DNA of 64,000 nt, from assembly GCF_019613795.1 (NCBI RefSeq), contig NZ_CP080429.1, forward strand, positions 1,517,501 to 1,581,500, read 5' to 3'. A model generated the notes under the pieces. That model worked only from the letters and a program-made list of their open reading frames with translations, searched no databases and was not told where the DNA came from. Made by a program: the position numbers and the translations under genes. Shown in pieces: positions 36,195 through 44,708 of the stretch. The first letter of the stretch is position 1; the number at the start of each line of letters is the position of its first letter. Source of the DNA: Flavobacterium litorale (GTDB lineage: Bacteria; Bacteroidota; Bacteroidia; Flavobacteriales; Flavobacteriaceae).

Positions 36195-36938
36195 ATGCCT
36201 TTTAGCAAATATATTCCCAATTTTATTACGCTACTTAACCTCTTTTCGGGGCTATTAGCACTTATATGTGCTTTTAATAATGATTTTGAAATGGCATTTG
36301 CGTTTGTTTGCTTAGGTATATTTTTCGATTTTTGGGATGGTTTTTTTGCCAGAATATTAAAGGTGCAAAGTGAAGTTGGTTTGCAATTGGATTCACTTGC
36401 CGATATGGTTACTAGTGGAGTTGTACCAGGTGTGGTAATGTATAAAATGCTTTATACTATATACGATTTTTCAGGTGCAGATGTGTCTGAGCATTTACTC
36501 CATTACTTTTTACCCTATATTGGGTTTATTATTACATTGGCATCGTGCTACAGGCTAGCAAAGTTTAATGTAGATACAAGGCAAACAACGTCGTTTATTG
36601 GGCTGCCAACGCCTGCTAATGCTTTGTTTATATTGAGCTTACCGTTAATACTTGATGATTCGCCAAATACTAGTATTGTATACAATATGCTTATGAACCC
36701 TTATGTGCTTATGGGTATAACTGCCTTAAGTGCTTACATGCTTAACGCGGAAATACCATTATTTTCGTTAAAAATAAAACAGTTCAACTTTAAAGATAAT
36801 AAACTGCAAATAGGCTTTTTAGTTTTAGCGTTGGTTTTATTAATAATACTAAAATATCTTGCCATTCCGCTAATAATTATTGCTTACGTTGTACTTTCAG
36901 TAATAAACAATTTATTTTCACAGCAGCCTACCGAATAA
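36195..36938 (+). CDS. pssA: CDP-diacylglycerol-serine O-phosphatidyltransferase
   Basis: Integral membrane enzyme of 247 residues that makes phosphatidylserine, the precursor of phosphatidylethanolamine. The CDP-alcohol phosphatidyltransferase motif DG-x2-AR-x8-G-x3-D-x3-D is visible in DFWDGFFARILKVQ and GLQLDSLADM. Seven or so hydrophobic segments follow. The start MPFSKYIPNFITLLNLFSG is typical for the family. The lysozyme gene begins on the base after its stop. Confidence 0.93.
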   Translation: MPFSKYIPNFITLLNLFSGLLALICAFNNDFEMAFAFVCLGIFFDFWDGFFARILKVQSEVGLQLDSLADMVTSGVVPGVVMYKMLYTIYDFSGADVSEHLLHYFLPYIGFIITLASCYRLAKFNVDTRQTTSFIGLPTPANALFILSLPLILDDSPNTSIVYNMLMNPYVLMGITALSAYMLNAEIPLFSLKIKQFNFKDNKLQIGFLVLALVLLIILKYLAIPLIIIAYVVLSVINNLFSQQPTE

Positions 36939-37853
36939 ATGAAGCGTACTCCGTTAAATAAGAGAAAAACTACGCAACGAAAGCCCAAAAAGCCTACGAT
37001 GGTTGCCTCTACAAGAAAATCTAAAAAGAAACAGGGAAAATCATTCTTAAAAACATTAAAGTACGTAGTATTGCTATCAGTTACTGTTGTAATACTAGCA
37101 GTAGGGTACCATTATCGTAACGGGGTGTTATATTACTTGGGCTTTACAACCAGTAAAAACATAGATACGCTTACAAAAGAAGAGCGCAAAATAGCCGACC
37201 TCCGTATTTACGATATAGTAGGGCGCCATAGCGATAAAATATTTGGTATAGATGTGTCGCACTATCAAGGTGAAATAAACTGGAAAGAGTTACAGCAAGC
37301 CGAAGAACAGTTTCCGCTACACTTTATATTTATACGTGCTACCGCTGGTAAAGATAAAACCGATACTAAGTTTGCAGAAAACTGGAAGCGTAGCAAGCAA
37401 AACGGATACTTGCGTGGTGCTTACCACTATTACCGCCCTGACGAGAACTCTATGGCGCAAGCCAATAATTTTATTGCTACTGTAAAATTAGCTGAAGGCG
37501 ATTTACCGCCTGTACTCGATATAGAAAGGTTACCCAACAAGCAAAGTATGGATAGCCTTAAAATAGGGTTGCAACGCTGGTTGGATAGGGTAGAGGCACA
37601 CTATGATGTAGCACCTATTATATATAGTGGCGAGAGTTTTTATACTGATTTCTTAAAAGAAGAATTTTCAGATTACAAACTGTGGATAGCCAATTATAGC
37701 TTTTTTAAAGATAGAATACGCGATGAGTGGTTGTTTTGGCAATTTACCGATAAAGCCCAGATTAAAGGTATTAACGGCAATGTAGATGTAAATATTTATA
37801 ACGGAAATTTGGAAGAACTCACAGGTATGCTTATTTTAGATAGCGGTAATTAA
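36939..37853 (+). CDS. GH25 family lysozyme
   Basis: Glycoside hydrolase family 25 protein of 304 residues, cleaving peptidoglycan glycan strands. A very basic N-terminus (residues 1-35) and a membrane anchor (LKYVVLLSVTVVILAVGY) precede the catalytic domain starting at FGIDVSHYQGEINW. The catalytic acid pair is in VLDIERL, and IYSGESFYTDF and LWIANYS are also GH25 features. It is anchored in the inner membrane facing the periplasm. It abuts pssA with no gap. Confidence 0.92.
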   Translation: MKRTPLNKRKTTQRKPKKPTMVASTRKSKKKQGKSFLKTLKYVVLLSVTVVILAVGYHYRNGVLYYLGFTTSKNIDTLTKEERKIADLRIYDIVGRHSDKIFGIDVSHYQGEINWKELQQAEEQFPLHFIFIRATAGKDKTDTKFAENWKRSKQNGYLRGAYHYYRPDENSMAQANNFIATVKLAEGDLPPVLDIERLPNKQSMDSLKIGLQRWLDRVEAHYDVAPIIYSGESFYTDFLKEEFSDYKLWIANYSFFKDRIRDEWLFWQFTDKAQIKGINGNVDVNIYNGNLEELTGMLILDSGN

Positions 37854-37904
37854 TAGTTGGATTATTTTATATTTAGCATTGATAAAAACCAAATCAATTA
37901 CACC

Positions 37905-38288
37905 ATGAAAATTAAATTACTTACCTTATTTTTAACAATTGTTCTTGTAGGGTGCGCCTCAAAAACTTCTCATAATAGAGCAAGCAAAGTTGCTGCGGAT
38001 TATGGTTATTCAGAAGATAATCCGATAAAAGTCGGCGGAGTTTCAAATGGTCCCTCTAATGAGCGGAAATACCTGCATAGCCTAACAGGGTTAAATGGAG
38101 AGCCAGTTTATTTTAAAAGATTGGGAAGTTGTTGCCCTTTTAAGAGCGAAAAAGCTGCTTTAGGAGGCGGTATGCTTGATCTTTACGAAGTAAAGATTCA
38201 GGGCGATACTGTAACGAAGAAGCTTTATTTGAATATGTACGATAAAGATAAATTGTATGCGCCAAAAGGGTTTTTGATGAAAGATTGA
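37905..38288 (+). CDS. Small lipoprotein, function unknown
   Basis: Predicted lipoprotein of 127 residues. The start at 37905 gives MKIKLLTLFLTIVLVGC, a clear lipobox with Cys17; an upstream in-frame TTG at 37857 would add 16 residues before the signal. The mature part has a conserved-looking GLNGEPVYFKRLGSCCPFKS segment with a Cys pair and a final YDKDKLYAPKGF. It resembles a family of short 2-oxoglutarate-dehydrogenase-like annotated lipoproteins in Bacteroidetes, but I cannot assign a role. It converges with lptB. Confidence 0.75.
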   Translation: MKIKLLTLFLTIVLVGCASKTSHNRASKVAADYGYSEDNPIKVGGVSNGPSNERKYLHSLTGLNGEPVYFKRLGSCCPFKSEKAALGGGMLDLYEVKIQGDTVTKKLYLNMYDKDKLYAPKGFLMKD

Positions 38289-38314
38289 GTACTTTATTTA
38301 TTTTTCATTTCAGT

Positions 38315-39070
38315 TTACTCAACATTTTTTTGAAAATCAAGTTTCTTTTTACGCAACTCAAAATTTTGCCCAAGGTACACCTTACGTACCATTTCATCTT
38401 CTACCAATTCTTCAGGCTTACCAGCTTTTAGTATACCACCTTCAAACATTAGGTACGTTTTGTCGGTAATGGCAAGCGTTTCTTGTACGTTGTGGTCGGT
38501 AATTAGGATACCAATATTTTTGTTTTTTAGCTGCGCTACAATACGCTGAATATCCTCTACAGCTACGGGGTCTACCCCTGCAAAAGGCTCATCAAGTAAA
38601 ATAAACTTAGGGTCGGTAGCCAATGCACGCGCTATTTCGGTACGCCTACGCTCACCTCCCGATAGTAAATCGCCACGATTGGTGCGTATGTGCTGTAACG
38701 AAAACTCATCAATAAGCGATTCCATTTTAGCTTCCTGTTCTTTTTTAGAGAGGGTTGTAAGCTGTAAAACGCTTAATATATTATCTTCAATACTTAATTT
38801 CCTAAAAACAGAGGCTTCCTGAGCCAGATAACCAATACCATTTTGGGCACGCTTGTACATCGGGAAATCGGTTATCTCCATATCATCAAGATAAATATTT
38901 CCACTATTCGGTTTTACTAACCCTACAATCATGTAAAACGATGTTGTTTTACCAGCACCATTGGGTCCTAGTAATCCAACAATTTCGCCTTGACTTACTT
39001 GTACCGAAATGCCTTTTACAACGCTTCTGCCTTTATATGTTTTTACTAAGTTATCTGCTCTTAAAATCAT
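38315..39070 (-). CDS. lptB: LPS export ABC transporter ATP-binding protein
   Basis: ABC ATPase of 251 residues that powers lipopolysaccharide extraction with LptF/LptG at the inner membrane. Walker A is GPNGAGKTT near residue 36, the signature is LSGGERRRTEIARAL, Walker B is FILLDEPFAGVDP, and the H-loop is ITDHNV. The FAGVDP and RTNRGDLLSGGERRR patterns are LptB-specific. It is 89 bases downstream of tatC on the same strand. Confidence 0.95.
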   Translation of the reverse strand: MILRADNLVKTYKGRSVVKGISVQVSQGEIVGLLGPNGAGKTTSFYMIVGLVKPNSGNIYLDDMEITDFPMYKRAQNGIGYLAQEASVFRKLSIEDNILSVLQLTTLSKKEQEAKMESLIDEFSLQHIRTNRGDLLSGGERRRTEIARALATDPKFILLDEPFAGVDPVAVEDIQRIVAQLKNKNIGILITDHNVQETLAITDKTYLMFEGGILKAGKPEELVEDEMVRKVYLGQNFELRKKKLDFQKNVE

Positions 39071-39159
39071 GTTATGTTGTATTATACTGTTTTTAGTTGG
39101 TACATTTTTTATGCCATAATGTACAAAAACAGCAACTAAATATACATTTAATAATTGTA

Positions 39160-39978
39160 TTACACTACTTTCTTCCTTCTGTCAATACGAGCAGCAATAA
39201 GGATGCTTATCTCATATAAAATAACTAAGGGTATAGTAACAATTACTTGGCTAACTACATCGGGTGGGGTTACTATAGCCGCTATAATTAACATAATAAC
39301 GTAAGCATAACGACGGTAGCCACGTAATGTAACCGCAGTAACTAAGCCTATTTTAGATAGGAAATACATTATTATAGGCAGCTCAAATATTAACCCGCAC
39401 GATATTGAGGTTGTTTTAATAATACTGAGGTACGATTGTAAGTCGATATCATTCTTAACAACATCACTAATCCTGTAATTGCCCAAAAAGTTGAGTGAAA
39501 GCGGTGTAATTATATAGTATCCGAATAATATTCCTAAGAAGAACAGAACAGAAGTACAAAATAAAAAAGCAACGGCGTATTTGCGTTCACTTTCGTACAA
39601 TGCAGGGCTTATAAATTTCCAGAACTCCCATAGTATTACAGGGAATGCCAATATAAAGCCTACAGCTATAGAGGTCCAGATATCAGTAGAGAATTGCCCA
39701 TCCATAGTACGGCTCTGTATCTCAAACGGAAGTCTTTCCATGCAAAAACTCTTATCAAGATCGTACTTGTTTGCCAAATCGCAAAAAAACTGGTAGGTAA
39801 TAAAATCACCATCTATAGGAGCAAAAATAATTTCATCAAAAATAAAGCTACTAAATGTAAAGGCAATAGCTGCACATACTATAATGGCTATTGTACCTCG
39901 TACGAGTAACCAGCGTAGCTCTTCCAGATGATCTAGAAATGACATATCGACTGGATTTTTTTTGCTCTTTTTTGCCAT
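39160..39978 (-). CDS. tatC: Sec-independent protein translocase TatC
   Basis: Polytopic membrane protein of 272 residues with six spans. The TatC N-terminus is MSFLDHLEELRWLLVRG, where the glutamates bind twin-arginine signals. FWKFISPALYESERKY and the later GLVTAVTLRGYRRYAYVIMLI segment are family hallmarks. It starts three bases after the kdsD stop. A DUF1501 protein at 60.6-61.8 kb has a twin-arginine-like N-terminus and is a plausible client. Confidence 0.95.
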   Translation of the reverse strand: MAKKSKKNPVDMSFLDHLEELRWLLVRGTIAIIVCAAIAFTFSSFIFDEIIFAPIDGDFITYQFFCDLANKYDLDKSFCMERLPFEIQSRTMDGQFSTDIWTSIAVGFILAFPVILWEFWKFISPALYESERKYAVAFLFCTSVLFFLGILFGYYIITPLSLNFLGNYRISDVVKNDIDLQSYLSIIKTTSISCGLIFELPIIMYFLSKIGLVTAVTLRGYRRYAYVIMLIIAAIVTPPDVVSQVIVTIPLVILYEISILIAARIDRRKKVV

Positions 39979-39981
39979 CTC

Positions 39982-40947
39982 TTAAATTATTCCTTCCTTT
40001 AATATGTCGTGTAAATGCAGTATGCCTTTGTAAACACCATCATCGGCTACTACAAGTTGCGTTATAGCAAAGTTTTCCATGGTATTGAGTGCTTCTGTAG
40101 CCATTGCGGTTGTTTTTATGGTTTTAGGGCTTTTCGTCATAATATCAGCAGCTTTAACGCCTGCAATATTATCCCTGTCGTTAAGCATGCGTCGTATATC
40201 ACCATCAGTAATAATACCTACAACCTTATTATTGTCTATTACAGTTGTAACCCCTAACCGTTTTTCCGATATTTCTACAATTGCCTTTTTAATACTGCAA
40301 TCGGGGCTTACTTGTGGCTTATGCGTAGCATCTAGCATATCGCCTACGCGTAGCAATAATTTTTTACCCAACGCACCACCAGGGTGGTATAGGGCAAAGT
40401 CTTCACTTTTAAAATCTCTGAGTTGCATTAAGCATACTGCTAGGGCATCGCCCAGCACCAATTGTGCTGTGGTACTGTTGGTAGGCGCTAAATTATTGGG
40501 GCACGACTCTGATGCTACATAAGCATGCAAAATATAGTCGGATTCCTTTCCTAGGAAGGAATTTTTATTAGCCGTCATGCCAATTAGCGTATTGTTATAG
40601 CGTTTTAATAGTGGTGCAAGTACTTTAATTTCGGGACTATTACCACTTTTAGAGATACAGATAATTACATCGCCCGGTTGAACCATACCTAAATCGCCAT
40701 GAATAGCCTCTGATGCGTGCAAAAAAACTGATGGTGTACCTGTAGAATTGAGTGTAGCTACTATTTTAGACGCAATAATGGCGCTTTTACCTATTCCGGT
40801 AACTACAACCCTGCCCTTTGCGTTAAAAATAGTTTCTGTAGCGGTAACAAAATCATCATCTAGGTATTCCGTTAAACCAGCAATACTCTCACTCTCAGAA
40901 AGAATTGTAGCTCTAGCCGAAGCTAGTATAGTATCTGTATTTATCAA
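39982..40947 (-). CDS. kdsD: Arabinose-5-phosphate isomerase (KdsD/KpsF)
   Basis: Sugar isomerase of 321 residues converting ribulose 5-phosphate to arabinose 5-phosphate for Kdo synthesis. The N-terminal SIS domain has VVTGIGKSAIIASKIVATL and HASEAIHGDLGM, ICISKSGNSPEI. Two CBS domains fill residues about 205-320. It is the first gene of the kdsD-tatC-lptB run; two of the three genes serve lipopolysaccharide. Confidence 0.93.
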   Translation of the reverse strand: MINTDTILASARATILSESESIAGLTEYLDDDFVTATETIFNAKGRVVVTGIGKSAIIASKIVATLNSTGTPSVFLHASEAIHGDLGMVQPGDVIICISKSGNSPEIKVLAPLLKRYNNTLIGMTANKNSFLGKESDYILHAYVASESCPNNLAPTNSTTAQLVLGDALAVCLMQLRDFKSEDFALYHPGGALGKKLLLRVGDMLDATHKPQVSPDCSIKKAIVEISEKRLGVTTVIDNNKVVGIITDGDIRRMLNDRDNIAGVKAADIMTKSPKTIKTTAMATEALNTMENFAITQLVVADDGVYKGILHLHDILKEGII

Positions 40948-41035
40948 ACTTTGTAAATGTTTAAAAAGTTGTGCGTATTAAAGATTTTTGTATATTTAGG
41001 TTCTGCAAATTTATGTAATTTACTATTAATAAATA

Positions 41036-43234
41036 ATGAAATCAACCGAAATTGACTTACATAAAGAGTTAAAAAAGTATTTTGGTTTTAACAAATTCAA
41101 AGGGCTACAAGAAGATGTCGTTAAAAGTATAATTTCTGGTAATAATACCTTTGTAATTATGCCCACGGGTGGCGGTAAATCGTTATGTTATCAGCTACCA
41201 GCACTAGCCCTAGAGGGTACTGCTATTGTGGTTTCCCCCTTAATCGCCCTTATGAAGAATCAGGTAGACGCTATTCGTAGCCTATCGTCAGAATCTGGTG
41301 TTGCCCATGTACTCAATTCTTCACTTACCAAAACAGAAATCAATCAAGTTAAAAAAGATATTACTTCAGGGTTAACAAAGCTGTTGTACGTTGCTCCTGA
41401 ATCGTTAACAAAGGAAGAGTATGTAAATTTCCTTAGAGGGGTTACTATTTCTTTCGTGGCGATAGATGAGGCACACTGCATCTCAGAGTGGGGACACGAT
41501 TTTCGCCCTGAGTACCGTAACTTACGCCATATTATAAAACAGTTAGGCGATAATGTACCCGTTATAGGGCTTACAGCTACTGCTACGCCTAAAGTACAGG
41601 AAGATATCCTGAAAAATCTAGATATGTCCGATGCTAGGGTTTTTAAAGCATCGTTTAACAGAGCGAATCTCTTTTATGAGGTACGTACCAAAACAAAGAA
41701 TGTAGAATCGGATATTATCCGTTTCATCAGGCAGCACAAAGGTAAATCGGGCGTTATATACTGCCTTAGCCGTAAAAAAGTGGAAGAAATTGCACAAGTG
41801 TTACAAGTTAACGGAATTAGTGCTGTACCCTACCACGCTGGATTAGATGGTAAAACACGTGCCAAGCATCAGGATATGTTCCTTATGGAGGATGTAGATG
41901 TGGTGGTAGCCACCATAGCTTTTGGTATGGGTATAGATAAGCCTGACGTACGCTTTGTAATCCACCATGATATACCCAAATCGTTAGAGAGCTACTACCA
42001 AGAAACAGGTAGGGCAGGACGTGACGGTGGCGAAGGGCATTGTTTGGCTTATTACTCGTACAAAGATATTGAGAAGCTCGAAAAATTTATGTCGGGCAAA
42101 CCCATAGCCGAGCAAGAAATAGGATATGCGTTACTGCAAGAGGTAGTGGCTTATGCCGAAACCTCCATGTCGCGCCGTAAATTTTTGCTGCATTATTTTG
42201 GAGAAGAATTTGATGAGGTAAATGGTGAGGGTGCTAATATGGATGATAATATTCGTAACCCAAAAACCAAAGTAGAAGCAAAAGACCAAGTAGTAACACT
42301 ACTTGAAACGATAAGAGACACCAAACAGTTATACAAAGCCAAAGAGGTGATATTTACCTTAGTAGGCAAGGTAAATGCAGTAATAAAATCGCACCGTACC
42401 GATGCACAACCCTTTTTTGGTAAAGGAGCTGCTTTTGACGAGAAGTATTGGATGGCGCTTATACGCCAAGTTTTAGTAGAAGGTTATATCTCTAAAGATA
42501 TAGAGTCCTACGGTGTAATAAAAATCACACCTAAAGGCGAAGCATTTTTACAAAGTCCATCATCGTTTATGATGAGTGAAGACCACGAGTACAATGATAC
42601 CGATAATGAGGCAACCATAACGGCGTCAAAATCTTCTGGAACCTCCGATGAGGTGCTAATAAGTATGTTGAAAGACTTACGTAAAAAAGTAGCTAAAAAA
42701 CTGGGAGTACCACCATTTGTAGTATTCCAAGACCCTTCGTTGGAGGATATGGCATTAAAATATCCTGTAACCGTTGAGGAGCTTGGCGGTGTACACGGTG
42801 TAGGCGAAAACAAGGCTAAAAAATATGGTAAAGATTTTGTAGCCCTTATAGCCAATTATGTTGAGGAAAATGATATTGTACGTCCTGACGACCTTGTGGT
42901 AAAATCTACAGGAGCAAACTCTGGTTTGAAATTATACATAATCCAGAATATTGATAGAAAACTACCGCTAAATGATATTTCGAAAGCAAAAGGACTCGAT
43001 ATGGAAGGTTTGCTCAAAGAAATGGAGCAAATAGTATATTCGGGTACGCGCCTCAACATTAAGTATTGGATAGATGAAATTTTAGACGAGGATCAGCAAG
43101 AAGAAATTCAGGACTATTTTATGGAGTCAGAATCCGATAATATAAAAGCAGCATTAGAAGAGTTTGATGGCGATTATGACACTGAAGAGCTGCGACTAAT
43201 GCGTATTAAGTTTATTAGTGAGGTAGCCAATTAA
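41036..43234 (+). CDS. recQ: ATP-dependent DNA helicase RecQ
   Basis: Helicase of 732 residues in recombination and repair. Walker A is MPTGGGKSLCYQLP, motif II is DEAHCISEWGHDFRPEY, motif III is GLTATATP, and motif VI is QETGRAGRDG. A winged-helix RQC region follows, then an HRDC domain near residues 560-630 (LKDLRKKVAKKLGVPPFVVF). An extra C-terminal acidic region (residues about 640-732) is typical of the Bacteroidetes form. It is divergent from kdsD and followed by a strong terminator. Confidence 0.95.
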   Translation: MKSTEIDLHKELKKYFGFNKFKGLQEDVVKSIISGNNTFVIMPTGGGKSLCYQLPALALEGTAIVVSPLIALMKNQVDAIRSLSSESGVAHVLNSSLTKTEINQVKKDITSGLTKLLYVAPESLTKEEYVNFLRGVTISFVAIDEAHCISEWGHDFRPEYRNLRHIIKQLGDNVPVIGLTATATPKVQEDILKNLDMSDARVFKASFNRANLFYEVRTKTKNVESDIIRFIRQHKGKSGVIYCLSRKKVEEIAQVLQVNGISAVPYHAGLDGKTRAKHQDMFLMEDVDVVVATIAFGMGIDKPDVRFVIHHDIPKSLESYYQETGRAGRDGGEGHCLAYYSYKDIEKLEKFMSGKPIAEQEIGYALLQEVVAYAETSMSRRKFLLHYFGEEFDEVNGEGANMDDNIRNPKTKVEAKDQVVTLLETIRDTKQLYKAKEVIFTLVGKVNAVIKSHRTDAQPFFGKGAAFDEKYWMALIRQVLVEGYISKDIESYGVIKITPKGEAFLQSPSSFMMSEDHEYNDTDNEATITASKSSGTSDEVLISMLKDLRKKVAKKLGVPPFVVFQDPSLEDMALKYPVTVEELGGVHGVGENKAKKYGKDFVALIANYVEENDIVRPDDLVVKSTGANSGLKLYIIQNIDRKLPLNDISKAKGLDMEGLLKEMEQIVYSGTRLNIKYWIDEILDEDQQEEIQDYFMESESDNIKAALEEFDGDYDTEELRLMRIKFISEVAN

Positions 43235-43252
43235 AGGAAGCTGTTTTACTTT

Positions 43253-43296
43253 AAAAAGGAGGGGGTATAAGTTTAACTTATACCCCCTCCTTTTTT
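43253..43296 (+). terminator. Rho-independent terminator after recQ
   Basis: A GC-rich stem (GGAGGGGGTATAAG paired with CTTATACCCCCTCC) with a five-base loop, flanked by A-rich sequence and followed by TTTTTT. It sits 19 bases after the recQ stop. Confidence 0.93.
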
Positions 43297-43345
43297 GCGA
43301 ATATAAATATGTTAAAGTTATATTAAAAAAATATTCATTTATTTT

Positions 43346-43388
43346 TAGTTAGGATATCTAACTATATTTGTATTGTAATTGCAATTAC
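43346..43388 (+). promoter_or_regulatory. Promoter with two palindromes upstream of the CPVC protein
   Basis: An inverted repeat TAGTTAG-GATAT-CTAACTA (43346-43364) overlaps the start of a -7 box TATATTTG (43363-43370). Six bases on lies the perfect palindrome GTAATTGCAATTAC (43375-43388). Both are placed to control initiation of the 43425 gene. The first has the size and symmetry of a MarR-family operator, and a marR-like gene follows downstream. Confidence 0.6.
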
Positions 43389-43424
43389 ACTGAGTTATTA
43401 GTAAAAACTTTAAAATCATTAAAA

Positions 43425-43655
43425 ATGAGTAAATCAATTTTTTATCACGCAGGTTGTCCTGTTTGTGTTAGTGCAGAACATGATATTATCGAACTCGTTG
43501 GTAGTTCAAATGTAGAGATTGTACATTTAGTAAACGACAAATCTAAAATGAGTGATGCTGAAAAGGCAGGTGTAAAATCAGTTCCAGCTTTGGTAACTCC
43601 AAACGGGAATGTATTACACATAAATTTTGGAGCATCAATGTCCGATTTAAAATAA
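43425..43655 (+). CDS. Small thioredoxin-like protein with CPVC motif
   Basis: Thioredoxin/glutaredoxin-fold protein of 76 residues. The ATG at 43425 gives MSKSIFYHAGCPVCVSAEHDI; an upstream in-frame Met at 43368 lies within the promoter box and palindrome and is rejected. The redox pair is in GCPVC near residues 10-14, and the cis-proline loop is KSVPALVTPNG. It is cytoplasmic, with no signal peptide. The partner is unknown; the neighbouring Cys-rich MarR regulator suggests a thiol-stress response. Confidence 0.8.
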   Translation: MSKSIFYHAGCPVCVSAEHDIIELVGSSNVEIVHLVNDKSKMSDAEKAGVKSVPALVTPNGNVLHINFGASMSDLK

Positions 43656-43665
43656 TAAGCCTACA

Positions 43666-43693
43666 AAGTCCTATTGCAATTGCAATAGGACTT
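43666..43693. promoter_or_regulatory. 28-base perfect palindrome between CPVC gene and marR
   Basis: A fully symmetrical 28-base sequence with the core TATTGCAATTGCAATA. It starts 10 bases after the CPVC gene. Its core repeats the ATTGCAAT of the upstream palindrome at 43375-43388. It may be a transcription terminator hairpin, although only a weak T-rich tail follows, or a second binding site for the same regulator. Confidence 0.55.
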
Positions 43694-43746
43694 GCTTTAA
43701 CTATAGGTATTAAATTTATTAAAAAATGATTATGTTTGACGAAGAT

Positions 43747-43768
43747 GAATTATAACCTGTTATAATTC
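43747..43768 (+). promoter_or_regulatory. Inverted repeat upstream of the MarR-like gene
   Basis: Perfect ten-base arms, GAATTATAAC and GTTATAATTC, separated by CT. It lies 23 bases before the start at 43792, where a repressor would block its own transcription. It differs in sequence from the palindromes at 43346 and 43375, so it may be bound by a different protein or form an RNA hairpin. Confidence 0.5.
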
Positions 43769-43791
43769 TATTTGGTATAACACTCCTGCGT

Positions 43792-44388
43792 ATGTCTATT
43801 TTTAATTTAAATACCCAAAACGAAAATCTCGATAATAAAATTATTGCAGGTATAGAGCGTATTTCGCAAGTATTTAAAACGTTACTTTGGGAAAAAGCTA
43901 AGCAATTCCATTTAAGTCCTATACAAATTCAGGTACTTATTTTTATCGCAAATCATTCACAAGAAAAATCTACCGTTAGTTATTTAGCTCAAGAATTTCA
44001 TATTACAAAACCAACAGTAAGCGATACTGTTAAAACACTAGAACAAAAAGGATTCATAAACAAAGTACCCGACACTAAAGATACCCGTAGTTATACGATA
44101 CAATTGACTGCTAAAGGAGAACAAGCCGTTTTGGATACAGATAATTTTGTGAACCCTTTAACTCATATTATTGAAAAATCTACAGCTATTGATAAATTAG
44201 CTTTATGGCACAGTATTACTACAATAATTGTAGAGTTAAACAAATTAGATATAATTAATGTGCAAAGAATGTGTTTAGCATGCAATCATTACTCCAAAAA
44301 AGATAACACTCCGTTTTGTGGCTTATTACATCAAAACCTAGAAATACAGGATATAAGGATTGATTGTCCTGAATTTGAGTCGAAATAA
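43792..44388 (+). CDS. MarR-family regulator with C-terminal cysteine cluster
   Basis: Winged-helix regulator of 198 residues. The MarR DNA-binding domain spans about residues 20-125, with the recognition helix region FHITKPTVSDTVKTLEQKGFI and a wing KVPDTKDTRSYTIQLTAKGE. After the usual dimerisation helix there is an extra tail with Cys-x2-Cys (MCLACNHY), a later FCGLL and a terminal IDCPEF, four cysteines in all. That pattern could bind a metal or iron-sulfur cluster, or sense thiols. Palindromes upstream suggest autoregulation and control of the CPVC gene. Confidence 0.85.
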   Translation: MSIFNLNTQNENLDNKIIAGIERISQVFKTLLWEKAKQFHLSPIQIQVLIFIANHSQEKSTVSYLAQEFHITKPTVSDTVKTLEQKGFINKVPDTKDTRSYTIQLTAKGEQAVLDTDNFVNPLTHIIEKSTAIDKLALWHSITTIIVELNKLDIINVQRMCLACNHYSKKDNTPFCGLLHQNLEIQDIRIDCPEFESK

Positions 44389-44392
44389 ACCA

Positions 44393-44629
44393 TTATCCTT
44401 CATATACTTCCCCACGGTGTGGCTTTAAAGCATCACGAACACCTATCATAAAATCATCCGTTACTACCATCCAAGCTATAGCATGCATTTCGTTTACAGC
44501 TTCAAAACCTGTAATATTTAAAGGCAATTTCTCTATTGCTATATATTCTTTTAGGTGAATTTCGTGATGTTCAGCAGTTTTTGCAGCAGCAGGACCACGA
44601 AAATCCCATATCAGTTTTATTTTTCTCAT
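44393..44629 (-). CDS. Small conserved-looking protein, function unknown
   Basis: Protein of 78 residues without signal peptide or membrane span. It contains HHEIHLKEYIAIEKLP, then AVNEMHAIAWMVVTDD, and is rich in His near residues 21-25. I do not recognise the family with certainty. A -7 box (TAACTTTG, reverse strand, 44653-44660) lies 24 bases upstream, and the gene is convergent with the marR-like gene with a four-base gap. These support a real gene. Confidence 0.7.
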   Translation of the reverse strand: MRKIKLIWDFRGPAAAKTAEHHEIHLKEYIAIEKLPLNITGFEAVNEMHAIAWMVVTDDFMIGVRDALKPHRGEVYEG

Positions 44630-44652
44630 GTATACTTAAAAGTTTAAGAGCG

Positions 44653-44690
44653 CAAAGTTATAAACTTTGTATCCAAAATAAATATCTTTG
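44653..44690. promoter_or_regulatory. Divergent -7 boxes between small protein and DUF2891 genes
   Basis: Reverse-strand TAACTTTG at 44653-44660 faces the 44629 start. Forward-strand TATCTTTG at 44683-44690 faces the 44709 start, 18 bases downstream. Both match TAnnTTTG; TTTG elements exist nearby but at nonstandard spacing (13 bases). Confidence 0.5.
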
Positions 44691-44708
44691 GAGTAAAGAC
44701 ATCACTTT

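Noticed and set aside
38285..38322. Terminator between the small lipoprotein and lptB genes
   Set aside because: Only a seven-base TTGAGTA/TACTCAA pairing with a 24-base loop; too weak to call.
40982..41034. Divergent promoters between kdsD and recQ
   Set aside because: A reverse-strand TAAATTTG at 41006-41013 and a forward TATATTTA are present, but no -33 elements; evidence too thin for a feature.
43368..43424. Upstream start for the CPVC protein adding 19 residues
   Set aside because: The codon lies within the -7 box region and palindrome; the shorter form matches thioredoxin-like proteins.
43731..43760. A nine-codon open frame (starting MIMFDEDEL) between the CPVC and marR genes
   Set aside because: Too short, and it runs into the inverted repeat before marR; no family support.
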